DNA from: Aphelenchoides besseyi | Lineage: Eukaryota > Nematoda > Chromadorea > Rhabditida > Aphelenchoididae | Assembly (NCBI GenBank): GCA_024699855.1 | Contig: JAMPIQ010000002.1 | Span: 2,108,001-2,172,000 of the forward strand | Length of the DNA stretch: 64,000 bases | Reading direction: 5' to 3' | Shown here: in pieces, positions 49,849-60,488 of the stretch | How positions within the stretch are numbered: position 1 is the stretch's first letter | How the letters are laid out: the number at the start of each line of letters is the position of its first letter | Made by a program: the position numbers and the translations under genes | The notes under the pieces: generated by a model | Told to the model about the DNA's origin: nothing | Databases searched by the model: none | What the model saw: the letters and a program-made list of their open reading frames with translations, nothing else

Positions 49849-50446
49849 ATGCGAACTTGGTCGATCTATTTCTTCTTTTGTGTTCTCGCTTGCTGCGCAA
49901 TCTTGCTATCGGAGTCGACGAAGAAGTTTAAAGGAAAACGCTCGAGAGCCGCAAAAACTCCCGCATCAACTGGTCGTATGTTTCAAGTTTATTTCAATCA
50001 TTGAATTCTAACAGCTTGCAATCCCGACAACACTTGTGCCAATCCCAAGCATGTTTGTCAAACATCAGACGGCAATTGTTACCCGAAGAATACTCCCGGA
50101 TTGAATGACCACGACGATTGCAAAGATGTGCATCCTCCTCGTCGCCGTTCTCAGTGCCCAGGAGTAAGTGAATTCACACGCTAATATCTTTCAAAACTAC
50201 AAACTGTAAACTGAAATCAATTTTCAGATCCGATATCTGTGCAACAACACTAGTAAGTAGAGGAATGTGTATATCGGCTATAAGAATGCTTCAGTTTATT
50301 ATACTCTAATGACATCGCAATGTCCTCACACTTGCAAACGATGCTCAACCAAGCGAAGGGATAAGCAGATCAAGAATATCGCAGACCAAATCAAAAATGC
50401 CAAAAAGAGATCGAACAAAACGCGGGCCAAACGTCGTCGTCCATAA
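49849..50446 (+). CDS. Secreted ShKT-like protein 1, with shared Cys module
   Basis: Four exons: 49849-49975, 50015-50163, 50228-50252, 50295-50446; 150 aa. The 25-nt exon is needed to keep the frame. Signal peptide (YFFFCVLACCAILLSES), a basic linker, then a module CNPDNTCANPKHVCQ / SDGNCYPKNTPGLNDHDDC. This is followed by a ShKT-like region ending in MTSQCPHTCKRC, and a very basic tail (KKRSNKTRAKRRRP). ShKT domains in nematodes are extracellular, disulfide-rich modules often used in secreted enzymes, cuticle or host-interface proteins; no enzyme domain is attached here. The first exon ends in the same phase and with the same STGP junction as in the next gene, so the two are paralogues. Confidence 0.8.
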
Positions 50447-50825
50447 GAATTGTTGCTGTTTTGTTTCGAATAAACGCTTTCTTTAACTGAGATTTTGCTT
50501 GACACTTGAATTCTACTCTTTGAACAACTAAAACGGAAGTTCGATACAGAAACTGTTTGTTCAGGGTTCTCTCAATGAAATCCACCAGTTATCTTCCAAA
50601 CAATAGAGTTCACGCCCAATGAAATCACCGTTTTAAAGGCTCAAAGAACTTGAATATACAATTCAATGTAATCGAAAATGACGACGGAAGAGCATCGGGG
50701 TGTTTGTGTCAACAACGATTGGAAAATTGAACTCAACATCACTTGGTTCTGTTTAATCAGCCGATTTCAATTGTCGGATTGGGATTTAAAAAGAAAGAGA
50801 AGAGAAAAATTATCGTTAATTGAAA
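50447..50825. other. Spacer between ShKT genes 1 and 2
   Basis: AATAAA of gene 1 lies near 50469; the rest is AT-rich upstream sequence. No gene seen. Confidence 0.5.
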
Positions 50826-51602
50826 ATGCGAACCCTCACGATTTTCGTATTTCTATTCTTGTGTGTAGTGGTATCAGAAAGTACTCCCAAAAAACCATCG
50901 AAGCCCACGGTCAACAAGCCTCCAAAGGGCAAAAATGGACAATTGCCGATTTTCGACGCTAAGCCACGAAAATCCACTGGACGTATGTTGCACAATAGGC
51001 TTCAAACACGCGTCTATTTTCAGCCTGCTTACCCGATAGCACGTGCAAAGATCCGAATGATGTGTGCCAGAAAAGTGATGGCAATTGTTTTCCCAAAGGA
51101 ACACCAGGCCTAAACGACAGCGATAACAGCAGCAGTAGCACTGATAGTGATGATAGCGATGATAGCGACGATAGCTCTCAAAAAAAAAAGAAGAAACGTC
51201 GTGGAGACGGTTCAAATCGACCGGAATGCTGTGATCGTGTGAATCCATTGACCGGAATCTCTGAATGTCGAGCCAAAAGAAATTTGTGTAACATGGGACG
51301 TTTCTTCAATCTAATGACTCAGGTATGTAGTGGGCACGTAGACAGTTGCGGACGATGATTTCGAATACACTAACTACTTTCAGGAGTGTGCGAGAACCTG
51401 TAGACGTCAATCGAAATGTGGAACAAACCCGAGAATACGAAGTCAACGAATCTGCACAACGCCGAGACCAAACTGTTCTGATACGATAAATGGACAAAGA
51501 TTTAACAGGTGTACCCGAATTCGAGCATCCAATAACTGTCGATCACGACGACTCTTCAACTTCATTCGCATCAATTGCCGTCAAACCTGTAAATTCTGCT
51601 AA
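50826..51602 (+). CDS. Secreted ShKT protein 2, with shared Cys module and Ser/Asp repeat
   Basis: Three exons: 50826-50982, 51024-51322, 51384-51602; 224 aa. Signal peptide (TLTIFVFLFLCVVVSES), a KP-rich linker, the module CLPDSTCKDPNDVCQ / SDGNCFPKGTPGLNDSD (as in gene 1), then a low-complexity stretch of S, T and D with repeated DDSDDSDD followed by six lysines. Two ShKT-like domains follow: CCDRVNP...FNLMTQECARTC and CTTPRPNC...FNFIRINCRQTCKFC. Cysteine spacing fits ShKT, with the second domain ending in the typical CRQTCKFC. Extracellular role unknown. The acidic repeat followed by basic residues suggests calcium or matrix binding, which is inference only. Confidence 0.85.
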
Positions 51603-51649
51603 GAATTTCAAATCATTGCAGTTGATTGAATTGTTTATTGATTGAAAAG

Positions 51650-52966
51650 TTAACAAAGAAACTTGAAAATGCATTCTTCTGAGCCGACGTTAAAGAAAAA
51701 CAATCGACGATATTTGAAGTCCCGTTGATCGACATTCAACAACACCCAATAGGCTTCGTCGAGCATTTCATTTAAAGTCCTATCCACTTCATCCCACGAA
51801 ACACCGTAACGTTCATTGGTATAATGAATCTCGACATTGAATTGACAGATGATCGGAAGTTCGGCTCTTTTTCCTGAACGTTTCGTAATCATCCTGTTCG
51901 CAACCGGAAGAAATCGAAAAACTCACGATGCAAAACTCTCAAAAGACCGAACTCTGCTCCTTCAACGTCGATTGTCATGAAATCCACGGTTCGACCCTCG
52001 TTTTCGTTCATCAAAAGCTCAGTCAGAGCTCGATGAGGGAACTCTTCTTTCTTTGCGTAGGAATTGACTTTGTTCTCAGCTAAATGAATCAAATAGATTC
52101 CACCATTCTCACGTACATTTGATTGAAGCCACGTATTTCTTCGCGGTCTCTCCAACAGCCGCTAAAATGAACCGGCTATTTGGATCAGATTCCACGACTG
52201 CACGCGAAAGCGACTCCACAGGATCAACGCCCAACATTTTACATTGTGGATACTTTCGTCTCAACGCAATTTCACCACTCCAACTGCCACCGACTCCAAG
52301 AGTAATGTGGTTACAAGAAGATGAGGAATCAGAAAACTCCAAAAAGTGTTTGTACTCATCCTAAACTCAAAATCGAAAACTACTCCATCGCTTGTACCTG
52401 AGCCCAGTATTTGAAGGGTCTCAAAACATAACGAAAACCGTCCATAGCAGGCTGAAGAGCAGTCAACTGAACAGAAATCAAACTCACATTGAAGAAGTTG
52501 GGTAAGAATTCATATCGAACGGTCGCATTCTTTACCGTCTGTTGGAAAACTGAGCCAAGAGATTGAAAAGAATAAAAGGATATCTCTACCGCGGTTAATT
52601 TCTCGTTGTGTTTGACGCATTCGCTGAACCAAAACTCCCGTATTTCTTCGACACGTTCGTCCAATAATACTCTCAACTGCTTCAAGAACCTTAAAACCAT
52701 CAATTGTGGTTATGATTAATCAAACACACGAATGATCCATTTTCCTTGCCATCATTGAACTCTTTCGCATCTTTTACAAATCCTCGATCTAATGAATCAA
52801 TGAAAGACGCCTTGGAATAACCAGTTGGTGTACGTTTAAGATACAGAATCAAACCAACAACAGTGATAAATGAAACAACCAAAACCATGGATTCAAAGTT
52901 TCGCAATCTTTGAAACCGCATTTTCTCAACCGAACGTCGATCTCTACGATTGGTTCCCAAATACAA
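51650..52966 (-). CDS. FkbM-type methyltransferase with N-terminal anchor
   Basis: Six exons on the minus strand: 52966-52728, 52689-52590, 52538-52398, 52360-52117, 52079-51927, 51873-51650; 366 aa. An N-terminal TM anchor (SMVLVVSFITVVGLILYL) precedes a family-specific helical region (LLDERVEEIREFWFSECV). The methyltransferase core has ITLGVGGSWSGEIALRRKYP (SAM-binding loop), MLGVDPVE, and VDFMTIDVEGAEFGLLRVL, the conserved DxEGAE of Methyltransf_21/FkbM proteins. Nematodes have many of these with an N-terminal anchor; substrates are unknown. A 21-nt stretch inside exon 3 (52467-52487) has perfect GTGAGT...TTCAG ends but is in frame, so I kept it as coding. The ATG at 52921 is an alternative start. 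Confidence 0.87.
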
Positions 52967-53258
52967 TTTGCGCTTAGTACCTCAAAAGTCGATGAGAAGT
53001 TGGTTTTGACGGACGCCTAGGTAAGAGCACAGTCACTGATCGGGACCTGTGAATGTATAGTCGAATTCCGAGGCTTCAAACAAGCGAACAGTTCCGAAAA
53101 TAGCACAAAACTGAACACCCACAATCGCGTGAATGAATTCAAATCTTCTTAAACTCAACAGCCGCTTCAACACCACTGGATCGACAAAGCACTGACCACG
53201 TTGCATGACAAAAAACTAATTTATAAGCAGAAATACGAATTTATTCTGCGTCTAGTGC
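52967..53258. other. Spacer between FkbM and acid phosphatase genes
   Basis: 292 nt with no coding structure; both neighbours are on the minus strand. It should hold the phosphatase 3' UTR and the FkbM promoter or a trans-splice site. Confidence 0.4.
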
Positions 53259-55004
53259 TTATGACAAACTTTTTTTGAGTCGGAATCGTCGTTCTTTACA
53301 TCGTGGATCTTTCATGTTGCAGGTTTCTGGCTCAACAAACGGTGGATATGGAAGAGAAGAAGTTTCTTTGGACCTGTCTACCATCGACTTTACATTCTCG
53401 TCTTTTTTCAACCAAAACGAATCGATTTGTTTGATCTCATGTTCAACACTAATCTGCTCAATGAACAAATGAGTGCGGTTGTGGACAGTCAGAATCGTGT
53501 ATCCGTAGTCAGTTGATCTAAACTGTTTTTTGAAGTTGTTATGCAAAGCGGTTCCTACCGAAATGCTGAGCCGGGTGTCAACGCACTCGAATTGTAGCCG
53601 GCATGTGGTGAGTGACACCCTTGGTAACTTTCAATTCAATCCATCAAACAAGAACCGACCTGCACTTCCGGTGACAATGTAAGTCGGTGCAGCAGCGTTA
53701 TAATATGGACTACTTGTTTGATTGAAAACTTGACGGTTGTAAATCGGGTAGAACCGCTCGTACGAATGCTCATGACCTGCAAAGCCAACATCCATTCCGT
53801 GAGTCATGAACAGATCTTCAAGTCCGGGCATATCTTCAAATCCCGTTCGAACCTTAATACGAACGTTCTTTGTTTGTCACGAAGCTCACCAATGTGTTCT
53901 CAAAAGAATGACATTCAAAACTGTTCACGTTTGAACAATACAATGGTCGATGGTAATATCCAATTAAAAACGGCGTCTTCTCTCGATTTGCATTTGCTTT
54001 CTACAATAACACTAACAATCATAATGATGTTTAATTTCTTACTCGAAGATCATTTTCTAACCACTGATACTGATTGAGAACCGGAAGATGTCCGTACTCG
54101 TAGAAAAACCTAAACTATGATTATAACAAACAAATCAAATGATTAAGCACCCGTAGTATTCGGTACTCAGTCCAACCCAATGAACCGGTCCAAGATCAAA
54201 ACTAAACACTCAGTTGATGGAATGATCTTGTTCACCTAACCTGTAGACTTGATTGTCGTAAAATGGATCGTTGGGCATGTTGAAACGACTGATATAATTG
54301 GAGTAGTTTCGACCGTCGTCCTCATGGTTTCCGGCAATCACAAGATACGGAAAACGAGCGGCAATCGACTCCATTCCACGCATGAACTCATCACCAACCA
54401 GTCCCTTGTTCGTATGCAGATCGTAACTGAAATCGTTTTCAATTCATTCGAAGCCATCAAACCAACCCGATATCCCCAACATGAATGAAAAGATCGAATT
54501 CTCGTCTTTCGGCTGCATCTTTCAAAAACGATGAACTAACTCCGTTCTCGACTCCCAAATCGCCAAAAATACAAACTCGATAGGAAAAGTCGGTCCCCAA
54601 TGGAAACGTTCGAAAGTCGTAAATTGAACTCATGAAATGATCGGATCCAACTTGATAGTCTACAAAATACGTTCAGTTAGACCTCCGGATACGTTGAACG
54701 TACAGTAAGTCGTATTGTATTCCAAGTTCTTTAGTTCAGCAGTGTACATATAACGAGTGATGCCTTCGAAAACAAACGTTTCCATGTCCGCGTACAGTCT
54801 CGATATGAATCGATCTTTTTCGAAGCCAAAGTCAACGTATGGCGGTCCGTGGCCCAAATCGAAGGTGACCCATTGAATGACCATCGAGTTGGGATGATCT
54901 CCCAAGGACAAGTGGATCTGTTCGGGTAGTGGAAAAGCCCAGCCATTTGATGCGACAAAAATCAAATGAACGAAAATCGAACCGAAGATTCTTATCGTTC
55001 GCAT
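53259..55004 (-). CDS. Purple acid phosphatase
   Basis: Nine exons on the minus strand: 55004-54704, 54659-54467, 54426-54241, 54201-54151, 54109-54043, 54000-53890, 53852-53660, 53619-53559, 53517-53259; 473 aa. Signal peptide (IFGSIFVHLIFVASNGWA), then an N-terminal fibronectin-like domain (EQIHLSLGDHPNSMVIQWVT). The metallophosphatase core has all the metal motifs: FGDLG, HVGDIGYD, VIAGNHE, IGYYHRPLYCS and GHEHSYERFYP. The C-terminal part is the PAP_C domain (GCHSP, DYGYTILTVHNRTHLFIEQ, DSFWL). It hydrolyses phosphomonoesters at low pH, secreted or lysosomal. The ATG at 55043 is a possible earlier start, but the 55004 start puts the signal peptide first. Confidence 0.93.
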
Positions 55005-55443
55005 TGCGGAAAACAAAAGAACGTCGATGCTGTCAATTAGCAAGTTTGTTGACGGCTTTTATTCGAACGCACGTGTCGTTAAACCATAAATAAATGAGCA
55101 GATAACATCGAGGATCATCTGTGTGTTCTTTTTGCTCGTATGTCACTAATAGCGCTCAATTCGGATGTCTTCATTTACGAGGCAAAATGGTACAGAAGGT
55201 TCAATTAGAATTCCAAAACTGATAACCTCAAAAGTCGTCACTTGTGCTGTTAGTCACACTTGTAAAGAACATGCAGTGACTTTTCGTTGATCAAAGAACA
55301 GAAAACATTGAAAACTAGGAATGTTCCGTGAATCTTCAAAATCGAATCAAAGTTTATTCTTCTTCAAAGACCACCGTAAATACACACAGTTAGATTATAA
55401 ACAACAATAGCTGATGGTTAAGTAAACACCTCACGAGTTCCCA
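55005..55443. other. Spacer between acid phosphatase and TPX2-like genes
   Basis: No coding structure; contains a reverse-strand AATAAA-like signal for the TPX2-like gene near 55340. Otherwise nothing seen. Confidence 0.4.
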
Positions 55444-56851
55444 TCACTTGGCCTTACGCACAGCAACCGGAAGCTAAAAGTCGAATGTGAAACGAAAGAA
55501 TTCTGATGCTTACCGGAATAACAGAACGACGACGCGACGACTCGGTCGGATCCATAAACGAACGACGACGAGGAGGCGGACTAACACACGGAGACGCAAC
55601 GGGAACAGCTTGTTCTTTGGCAATTGAAGTTGGACCACGAGGTCGAGGAGCAACAACTGGCGCCGGAGTTTTGCGGTCCTTTGGAAGCAATTGCGATACC
55701 GCTGGACTACGTCCGCGCGTCGTTGCAGCGGCAGTCAGTGCAGGATTACGACCACGAGAAACCACAGAAGCGGGTTGAGGTCTAGCAGTTGGTGCAGGAC
55801 TGCGTCCACGCGAAACTACAGGAGCAACTTGTGGCTTAACAGTCGGAGCTGGACTACGTCCGCGCGTCGTTACAGCGGCTGTTGGAGCGGGACTACGACC
55901 ACGTGAAGCTGCAGATTGTGGTTTAGCAGTTGGTGCAGGACTGCGGCCACGTGAAACTCGTGGAATAGATTGTGGCTTAGCAGCCGGTACATTGCGATTC
56001 AAACGTCTGAAACAAGAAGTCTAAAAACAGTTTGCCATTTGGAAACGTACGCAGCGGCAACCTTCTCTAAAGTGCTCTGAGACGGCAAATCCGAACGATC
56101 CGGAATCACAACGATTTGACTGAAATCAGTTGATAGGAGAAGAAAGTTGAATGAAAACTTACTTGCTACGACGAGTGATTTGCTTTTTAAGTTTCTCCAT
56201 TTTCTCCATGCGTGTAACCCTAAATGTAATTGTGACTTCAGTTCTGAAGCTCAACTCACAGATCAACTGGCTTCTGAGGAGGTTCATTTTCGTTTTTTTT
56301 CCTGAAATCACAATCCAAAATTGATTTCAAAGCTTCGAAACTTACGTTTGACTACGCGTTATACGTCGACTTTTGTTTTCCTTTTCCTCCAATTCCTTGC
56401 GCCTCTTTTCTTCATAGAATGCCGGAGAACCCAACCCGTTGGTTTCTGGAAACAAACTAAAATTTGTTGTTCACTGCCCGTGGACTTACGATTGAAAAAC
56501 TCAGTAGCTGAGGTGCAGTCCATGGTGTTGTCCAGGGCCGTGAAATCACAATATTGAGCCGCTCGAAAGTCCCAATTTCGATTGTCCTTTAACTCGAGAG
56601 TCTGCGCCTTCTTTTCAATTTCCTCGACATTCTTCTCGGTCAGAATTTTCTCGTCCATCCTTCCGACGTCTGAAATCCGAATTGACCACAAGATTGTTTC
56701 CAACGATCGAAAGCGTGTTCGGCGGAAAACCAAACCATTTCGAAGGACTTGGAGTGACCGCCAACTTTGCAGGTCGGTCGCTCCGAGACGAAAAAATGTC
56801 GTCAGTTTCTGTCAGCTTCGATGTTCTTTCTGAAGAGAGGTAATGAGCCAT
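55444..56851 (-). CDS. TPX2-like spindle protein with RGRSPAPT repeats
   Basis: Eight exons on the minus strand: 56851-56731, 56669-56490, 56445-56346, 56301-56260, 56219-56163, 56119-56051, 56006-55514, 55473-55444; 363 aa. Residues about 65-95 read NWDFRAAQYCDFTALDN...ATEFFNR, which resembles the Aurora-A-binding N-terminus of TPX2/TPXL-1 (two aromatic patches, then a WF- or FF-containing helix). Next come a charged helix (YEEKRRKELEEKENKSRRITRSQ) and a second basic helix (RMEKMEKLKKQITRRSK). A basic Pro/Ser-rich repeat region (about 185-335) follows, with RGRSPAPT about five times. Basic S/P repeats fit microtubule binding. The TPX2 assignment rests on the short N-terminal motif only. Alternatively, it is an unrelated basic microtubule- or RNA-associated protein. 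Confidence 0.55.
55560..55995 (-). repeat. Degenerate tandem repeat coding RGRSPAPT units
   Basis: Within exon 7 of the TPX2-like gene. On the minus strand, units of about 48-60 nt encode (S/T)RGRSPAPT followed by AKPQ-, VKPQ- or ARPQ-type spacers. Four clear and two degenerate units (RGRNPALT, RGRSPAVS) are seen. Unit lengths are multiples of three, so the repeat has expanded under protein selection. Confidence 0.7.
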
Positions 56852-57369
56852 TTCTAAGAAGTTCATCAAAGTTTTTGAAGTGAAATCAAACGTTAATATT
56901 GAATAGAAAACAGCCGTTCGATCGAGTATTTGACGAAAGAACGCAATTTCCTTTCATCCAACGAATCGCGTAGCCAAAGAAAAGTTCTATCGAACTGTGA
57001 ACCCGACGAACATTCTGCTCCAATCTAATCGCAGACACACGTCATTGCTGTTCAATTGCTAAAGATCGGTAGTCACCATTACCTTTCAAAATGGAAACGT
57101 CAGTTTGAGTAGAAAGAAGCAATAGGTGAGCAAACAAGAATGACACGAAGTCAAACTTGTAATCTCTTTTTGTAACCGGAAGTGCATTCGGTTCAGATCT
57201 CTTCAACTACACGATTTAATTTGGTTTGAACAAAACTGAAGCGAATCGTTTGGCCAGCTGCTCATGTCAACGCTCGTGTTCGACATCGATGAATGGGGAG
57301 GTTATTGTTGCTCTGCTTCTGGAGTACTTAAACGGCCTGAAAAGTCGATGTCTCTCATCAAGTTTCGAG
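56852..57369. other. Divergent spacer between TPX2-like and ShKT 3 genes
   Basis: Shared promoter region of a minus gene (56851) and a plus gene (57370). An open plus-strand frame runs in phase into the ShKT gene from 57226 but has no signal peptide, so I started that gene at 57370. Confidence 0.4.
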
Positions 57370-57809
57370 ATGAACATTTTTAAACTTTTGTTCTTTTTCC
57401 TTTTCATCGCCGTGTTTTTGGTTGATCAGTCGACTCAAGCTGGTAGTGGTCAAAATCCCGGTAAGCTCAAACTCGCTAGTCACCCGTTGATTTCTTGACT
57501 TTGTAGATAAAAAACAATGTCGTGATCTAGTGCCTAACTGTGGTCGATACAAGCGGCGTTGTCAAGACTACAAACTCATAAACGTGTTGAGCCAAAACTG
57601 TCCGAGGACTTGTCGTCAATGCAGTCGAAAAAATCCGGCACCGTGTCGAGATTTGAATCGCCAGTGCAGAAACTGGAACCGAAATGGTGAGTCTCGAGAG
57701 ACGGGTTTAAGATCAATCTTTGCTTTCAGGTTTCTGCAAATCTCCATTCTATACGCGGGACGAAAAGAAGGCTCGATGTGCCAAAACGTGCAGAATTTGC
57801 AAGCCTTAA
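57370..57809 (+). CDS. Secreted two-domain ShKT protein 3
   Basis: Three exons: 57370-57460, 57507-57686, 57730-57809; 116 aa. Signal peptide (LLFFFLFIAVFLVDQSTQA), then ShKT domain 1 (KQCRDLVPNCGRYKRRC ... LSQNCPRTCRQC) and domain 2 (PCRDLNRQCRNW ... RCAKTCRICKP). Each has six cysteines in ShKT order. It lacks the extra N-terminal module of the ShKT genes at 49.8-51.6 kb, so it is a more distant relative. Extracellular function unknown. Confidence 0.9.
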
Positions 57810-57918
57810 GATATAAAATTGTTCTGCAGAAAAATAAACATTGCTATTCACGTTATTACATTGAGTTAACTATGTACATTTATTAAACACATCGGGTATT
57901 GTGGAGAACTTAGAAGTA

Positions 57919-59338
57919 TTAAACATAATTGGGATCTCCGACAGTAAGTTTCTCTTGGACATCGTTGACTCTTGTTGTTGGTTCTTCAATCAACAAATCC
58001 AAGGAGCGTTTTGGGACAATGAAGAAAAAGTAAACTTGAGCCCACAGCAGAAGAACAAATAAAGCAAATATAAAAAATACGGCAACTATGTACAGGGTGT
58101 CTCAAAAAAAAGGGCAATCGTGCTGTAACTTTTTAACCAGCCATTGTATGAAGATTCTGTAAAAAGCAACTAAGGTTCTTTTTGGCCGCGGAGTCGATTG
58201 GTCTAATTTTCTGCCGGATCGGACAAGTCCGCAGGCTGCTATGGACAATTTTGTACCTCCAAGCGAGTTTAACGCTGCGAGTTTTTGCATAAATTTACAA
58301 ACGATGCTTCCCATTCTTCATTTTTTTTAAGCGCTGGCGATATCAATAATTGAAGCAAGGCAAAAATGACGTGACTTCGTTATGTCACTTGATGGATGAA
58401 CTTGATTACAGATTATTTATAACAATTTAAGATTAAAAATTACAGTTTGTTAACAAGATGTTCAATGTGGCCTCCGTGTTCCCGTACTACCAAAGTAATG
58501 CGCTTAAGAAACTTATTAACCCACAAATTGCACAATGGAATGTTGTGCCCGAGTTCTTCCCATGCTTCCAAAATCCGGATTGTCATAAGTGAATTGATAA
58601 CGACTGACCGTCATAACGAAGACAAAAATGAAGAATGAGAAGCAGCGTTTGTAAATTTATGCAAAAACTCGCAGCGTTAAACTCGCTTGGAGGTACAAAA
58701 TTGTCCATAGCAGCCTGCGGACTTGTCCGATCCGGCAGAAAATTAGACCAATCGACTCCGCGGCCAAAAAGAACCTTAGTTGCTTTTTACAGAATCTTCA
58801 TACAATGGCTGGTTAAAAAGTTACAGCACGATTGCCCTTTTTTTTGAGACACCCTGTAGAACAAAAACACAACACTTGCCTTACCACTAAGAATAAGAAC
58901 GATGGCAGTCATGAGGATAAAGAAAGCAAGAAGTAGAATGGATAATGCGAGCAAAGCACTTGTAAGGGCGATCCAAACAAGGAAAGGGTAATATCCTATA
59001 CGGATTTTATGAGTCACACCAATGATCAAAAGAACACCAAAAACGATAGAAACGAGAGTACCTATAATCTTCAGTATATTGATGTTTGGCATATTTTCTG
59101 AGGCGTAATTGGAGTAAACTAAAATCTGATTATTGTTCTCAGGATCAACCTAAAGAAGAAGTGAAAGCGAATAGAAAACGAAACGTACATGGTAAGTGCT
59201 CGTCAATGTTCTGTATTCCTTCGGCACAAATGCTAAGGCAAACTGTAGAAGCGATAAACAGATCCAGACGATCGCTACAATCAGTGTGCCGGAATGCACA
59301 TGAACTCCACACAAACATTCGTTTTTTGTCAAGGCCAT
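57919..59338 (-). CDS. Four-pass membrane protein (nematode LAPTM/DUF7027-like)
   Basis: Three exons on the minus strand: 59338-59189, 59149-58885, 58085-57919; 193 aa. The N-terminus (NECLCGVHVHSGTLIVAI) has the short Cys/His stretch before TM1 seen in LAPTM4-like and DUF7027 nematode proteins. Hydrophobic helices: TLIVAIVWICLSLLQFALAF, IIGTLVSIVFGVLLIIGV, a long stretch around LVWIALTSALLALSILLLAF that may be one or two helices, and FFIFALFVLLLWAQVYFFF. The cytosolic tail ends DPNYV, with EEPTTRV upstream. Probably a lysosomal or endosomal membrane protein (inference). Intron 2 (58086-58884) contains a complete mariner-type element; without it and one TA the intron would be 33 nt. The exon phases fit across the insertion. 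Confidence 0.8.
58093..58326 (+). repeat. Left terminal inverted repeat
   Basis: Begins with CAGGGTGTCTC. It matches the reverse complement of 58623-58856 almost perfectly; two differences occur near the inner end (around 58302-58311). It carries an open frame whose copy appears in the opposite orientation in the right repeat; this is only a shadow of the repeat. Confidence 0.88.
58440..58586 (-). pseudogene. Remnant of mariner/IS630-type transposase C-terminus
   Basis: A 48-residue open frame on the minus strand inside the element. It contains AWEELGHNIPLCNLWVNKF and ends REHGGHIEHLVNKL. A GGHIEHL-type ending is common at the C-terminus of IS630/Tc1/mariner transposases. The catalytic DDE part is missing, so the element cannot mobilise itself. 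Confidence 0.6.
58623..58856 (-). repeat. Right terminal inverted repeat
   Basis: Reverse complement of the left repeat, ending GAGACACCCTG before the flanking TA. Confidence 0.88.
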
Positions 59339-60488
59339 ATCCTACACAGAATCTAAGATACCACCATAAAGAACAACATAAAAAAATTATAAGCGACAGA
59401 GAAAGCGAGGAGTTTGTCAAGATATTCTTTTTGCCATCAAAATATCTTGCGTCTGGGCAACTTTCTTGCGGCTGTCAAGTGTTCGTCATTGGCCAAACCC
59501 AGCAAAGAAAAAGCCACGTTCAGTTGTGCGGGTCAACTTTTATCAGCCGCTTTGACGTAGGAAGCTAAAAAAAAATTGAAAGCATTCAAATCGAATTAAT
59601 CAACATCGCCATCAATTGTTTTTAGTGCAATTGATTAGGAGCAACACGATCGACATTAATGCGTACTTCCGGTTGCTTGAAGTTCGATTCGTACAATCAT
59701 TGCACAACATGATTACCTTTGTGCTAATCATCTGCTGACCAAGTTGTTGCTTGAAGGCCAAAAACAAAATCCATTCAATTGGTATAACCAGTCAAATAAA
59801 CCAAATCAAATGTCTTTCATGAGCTTCTTCCGTCCATTTACCTATCATTCGGACTCTTTGCCATACACGAAGTGTTGAAGATTGTTCTCTTAATCTTATT
59901 GTTCACGCTCCTTCGTAGTCAGCAATCGAAGTGGTCAGTTTCCTTTATCGAAAGTTGTTCAGCCCTCACTACCTAATATAACCAGTTGAAATAATGATTG
60001 GTTTCTGTCCTTGCAAACAAACCTGATATATTGCTCAGTTTGTAAGTGTAAACTTTACAAATGCCAAAATTGGTCACGATGTTCTACACTTGTAAAGTTG
60101 AGACATTTCATTTTTTTCAACAATGCTTTTGTAACATCAATTTAAGGTCATTCGCAAGGACAGAAATCATTATTTCATCGAGTAATATTGGAAGACATAA
60201 TGCACTTAAAACACTCTCTTTCATGCAAAAGAAGTTGTTTGGAGTGTTTTCGAAAAAGAAGCAATCAGCTGTTTGTTATCACTTTGCGTAACGTCCAACA
60301 TCAATGTGAAGCGAAACATCTTTTTCAGGCGCATTTTGTGATCTTTCGTCTTCGTTATCAACTAACGGCTTTTGTTTAGTCCCGGCGTCCACGATCGGAA
60401 AACCAAAATCACTTGGTTGTCCATTTCACTTTCGATTGCTGATTAGAAACCGACTTCTCGTTTGTGTCGCCTTTCAAACTTTCCGGAC
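59339..60488. other. Divergent intergenic, 1.1 kb
   Basis: Between the four-pass membrane gene (-) and beta-galactosidase (+). AT-rich with no coding structure. A GTGTAG acceptor-like site lies 4 nt before the minus-strand ATG. Confidence 0.4.

Larger units (their letters stand above)
58093..58856. mobile_element. Non-autonomous mariner/IS630-type element with long TIRs
   Basis: 764 bp flanked on both sides by TA. Both ends start CAGGGTGTCTCAAAA on inward-facing strands, and the terminal inverted repeats run about 230 bp. The interior retains the C-terminal end of a transposase on the minus strand. The outer 200 bp of the two repeats are identical as far as I can read, which suggests a recent insertion. 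It lies in intron 2 of the four-pass membrane gene. Mariner-type elements use a TA target and duplicate it, which fits here. Confidence 0.88.

Noticed and set aside
58102..58847. Pair of identical 70-codon frames in opposite orientation (58102-58314 and 58635-58847)
   Set aside because: They are the two terminal inverted repeats of the transposon and not a duplicated gene.
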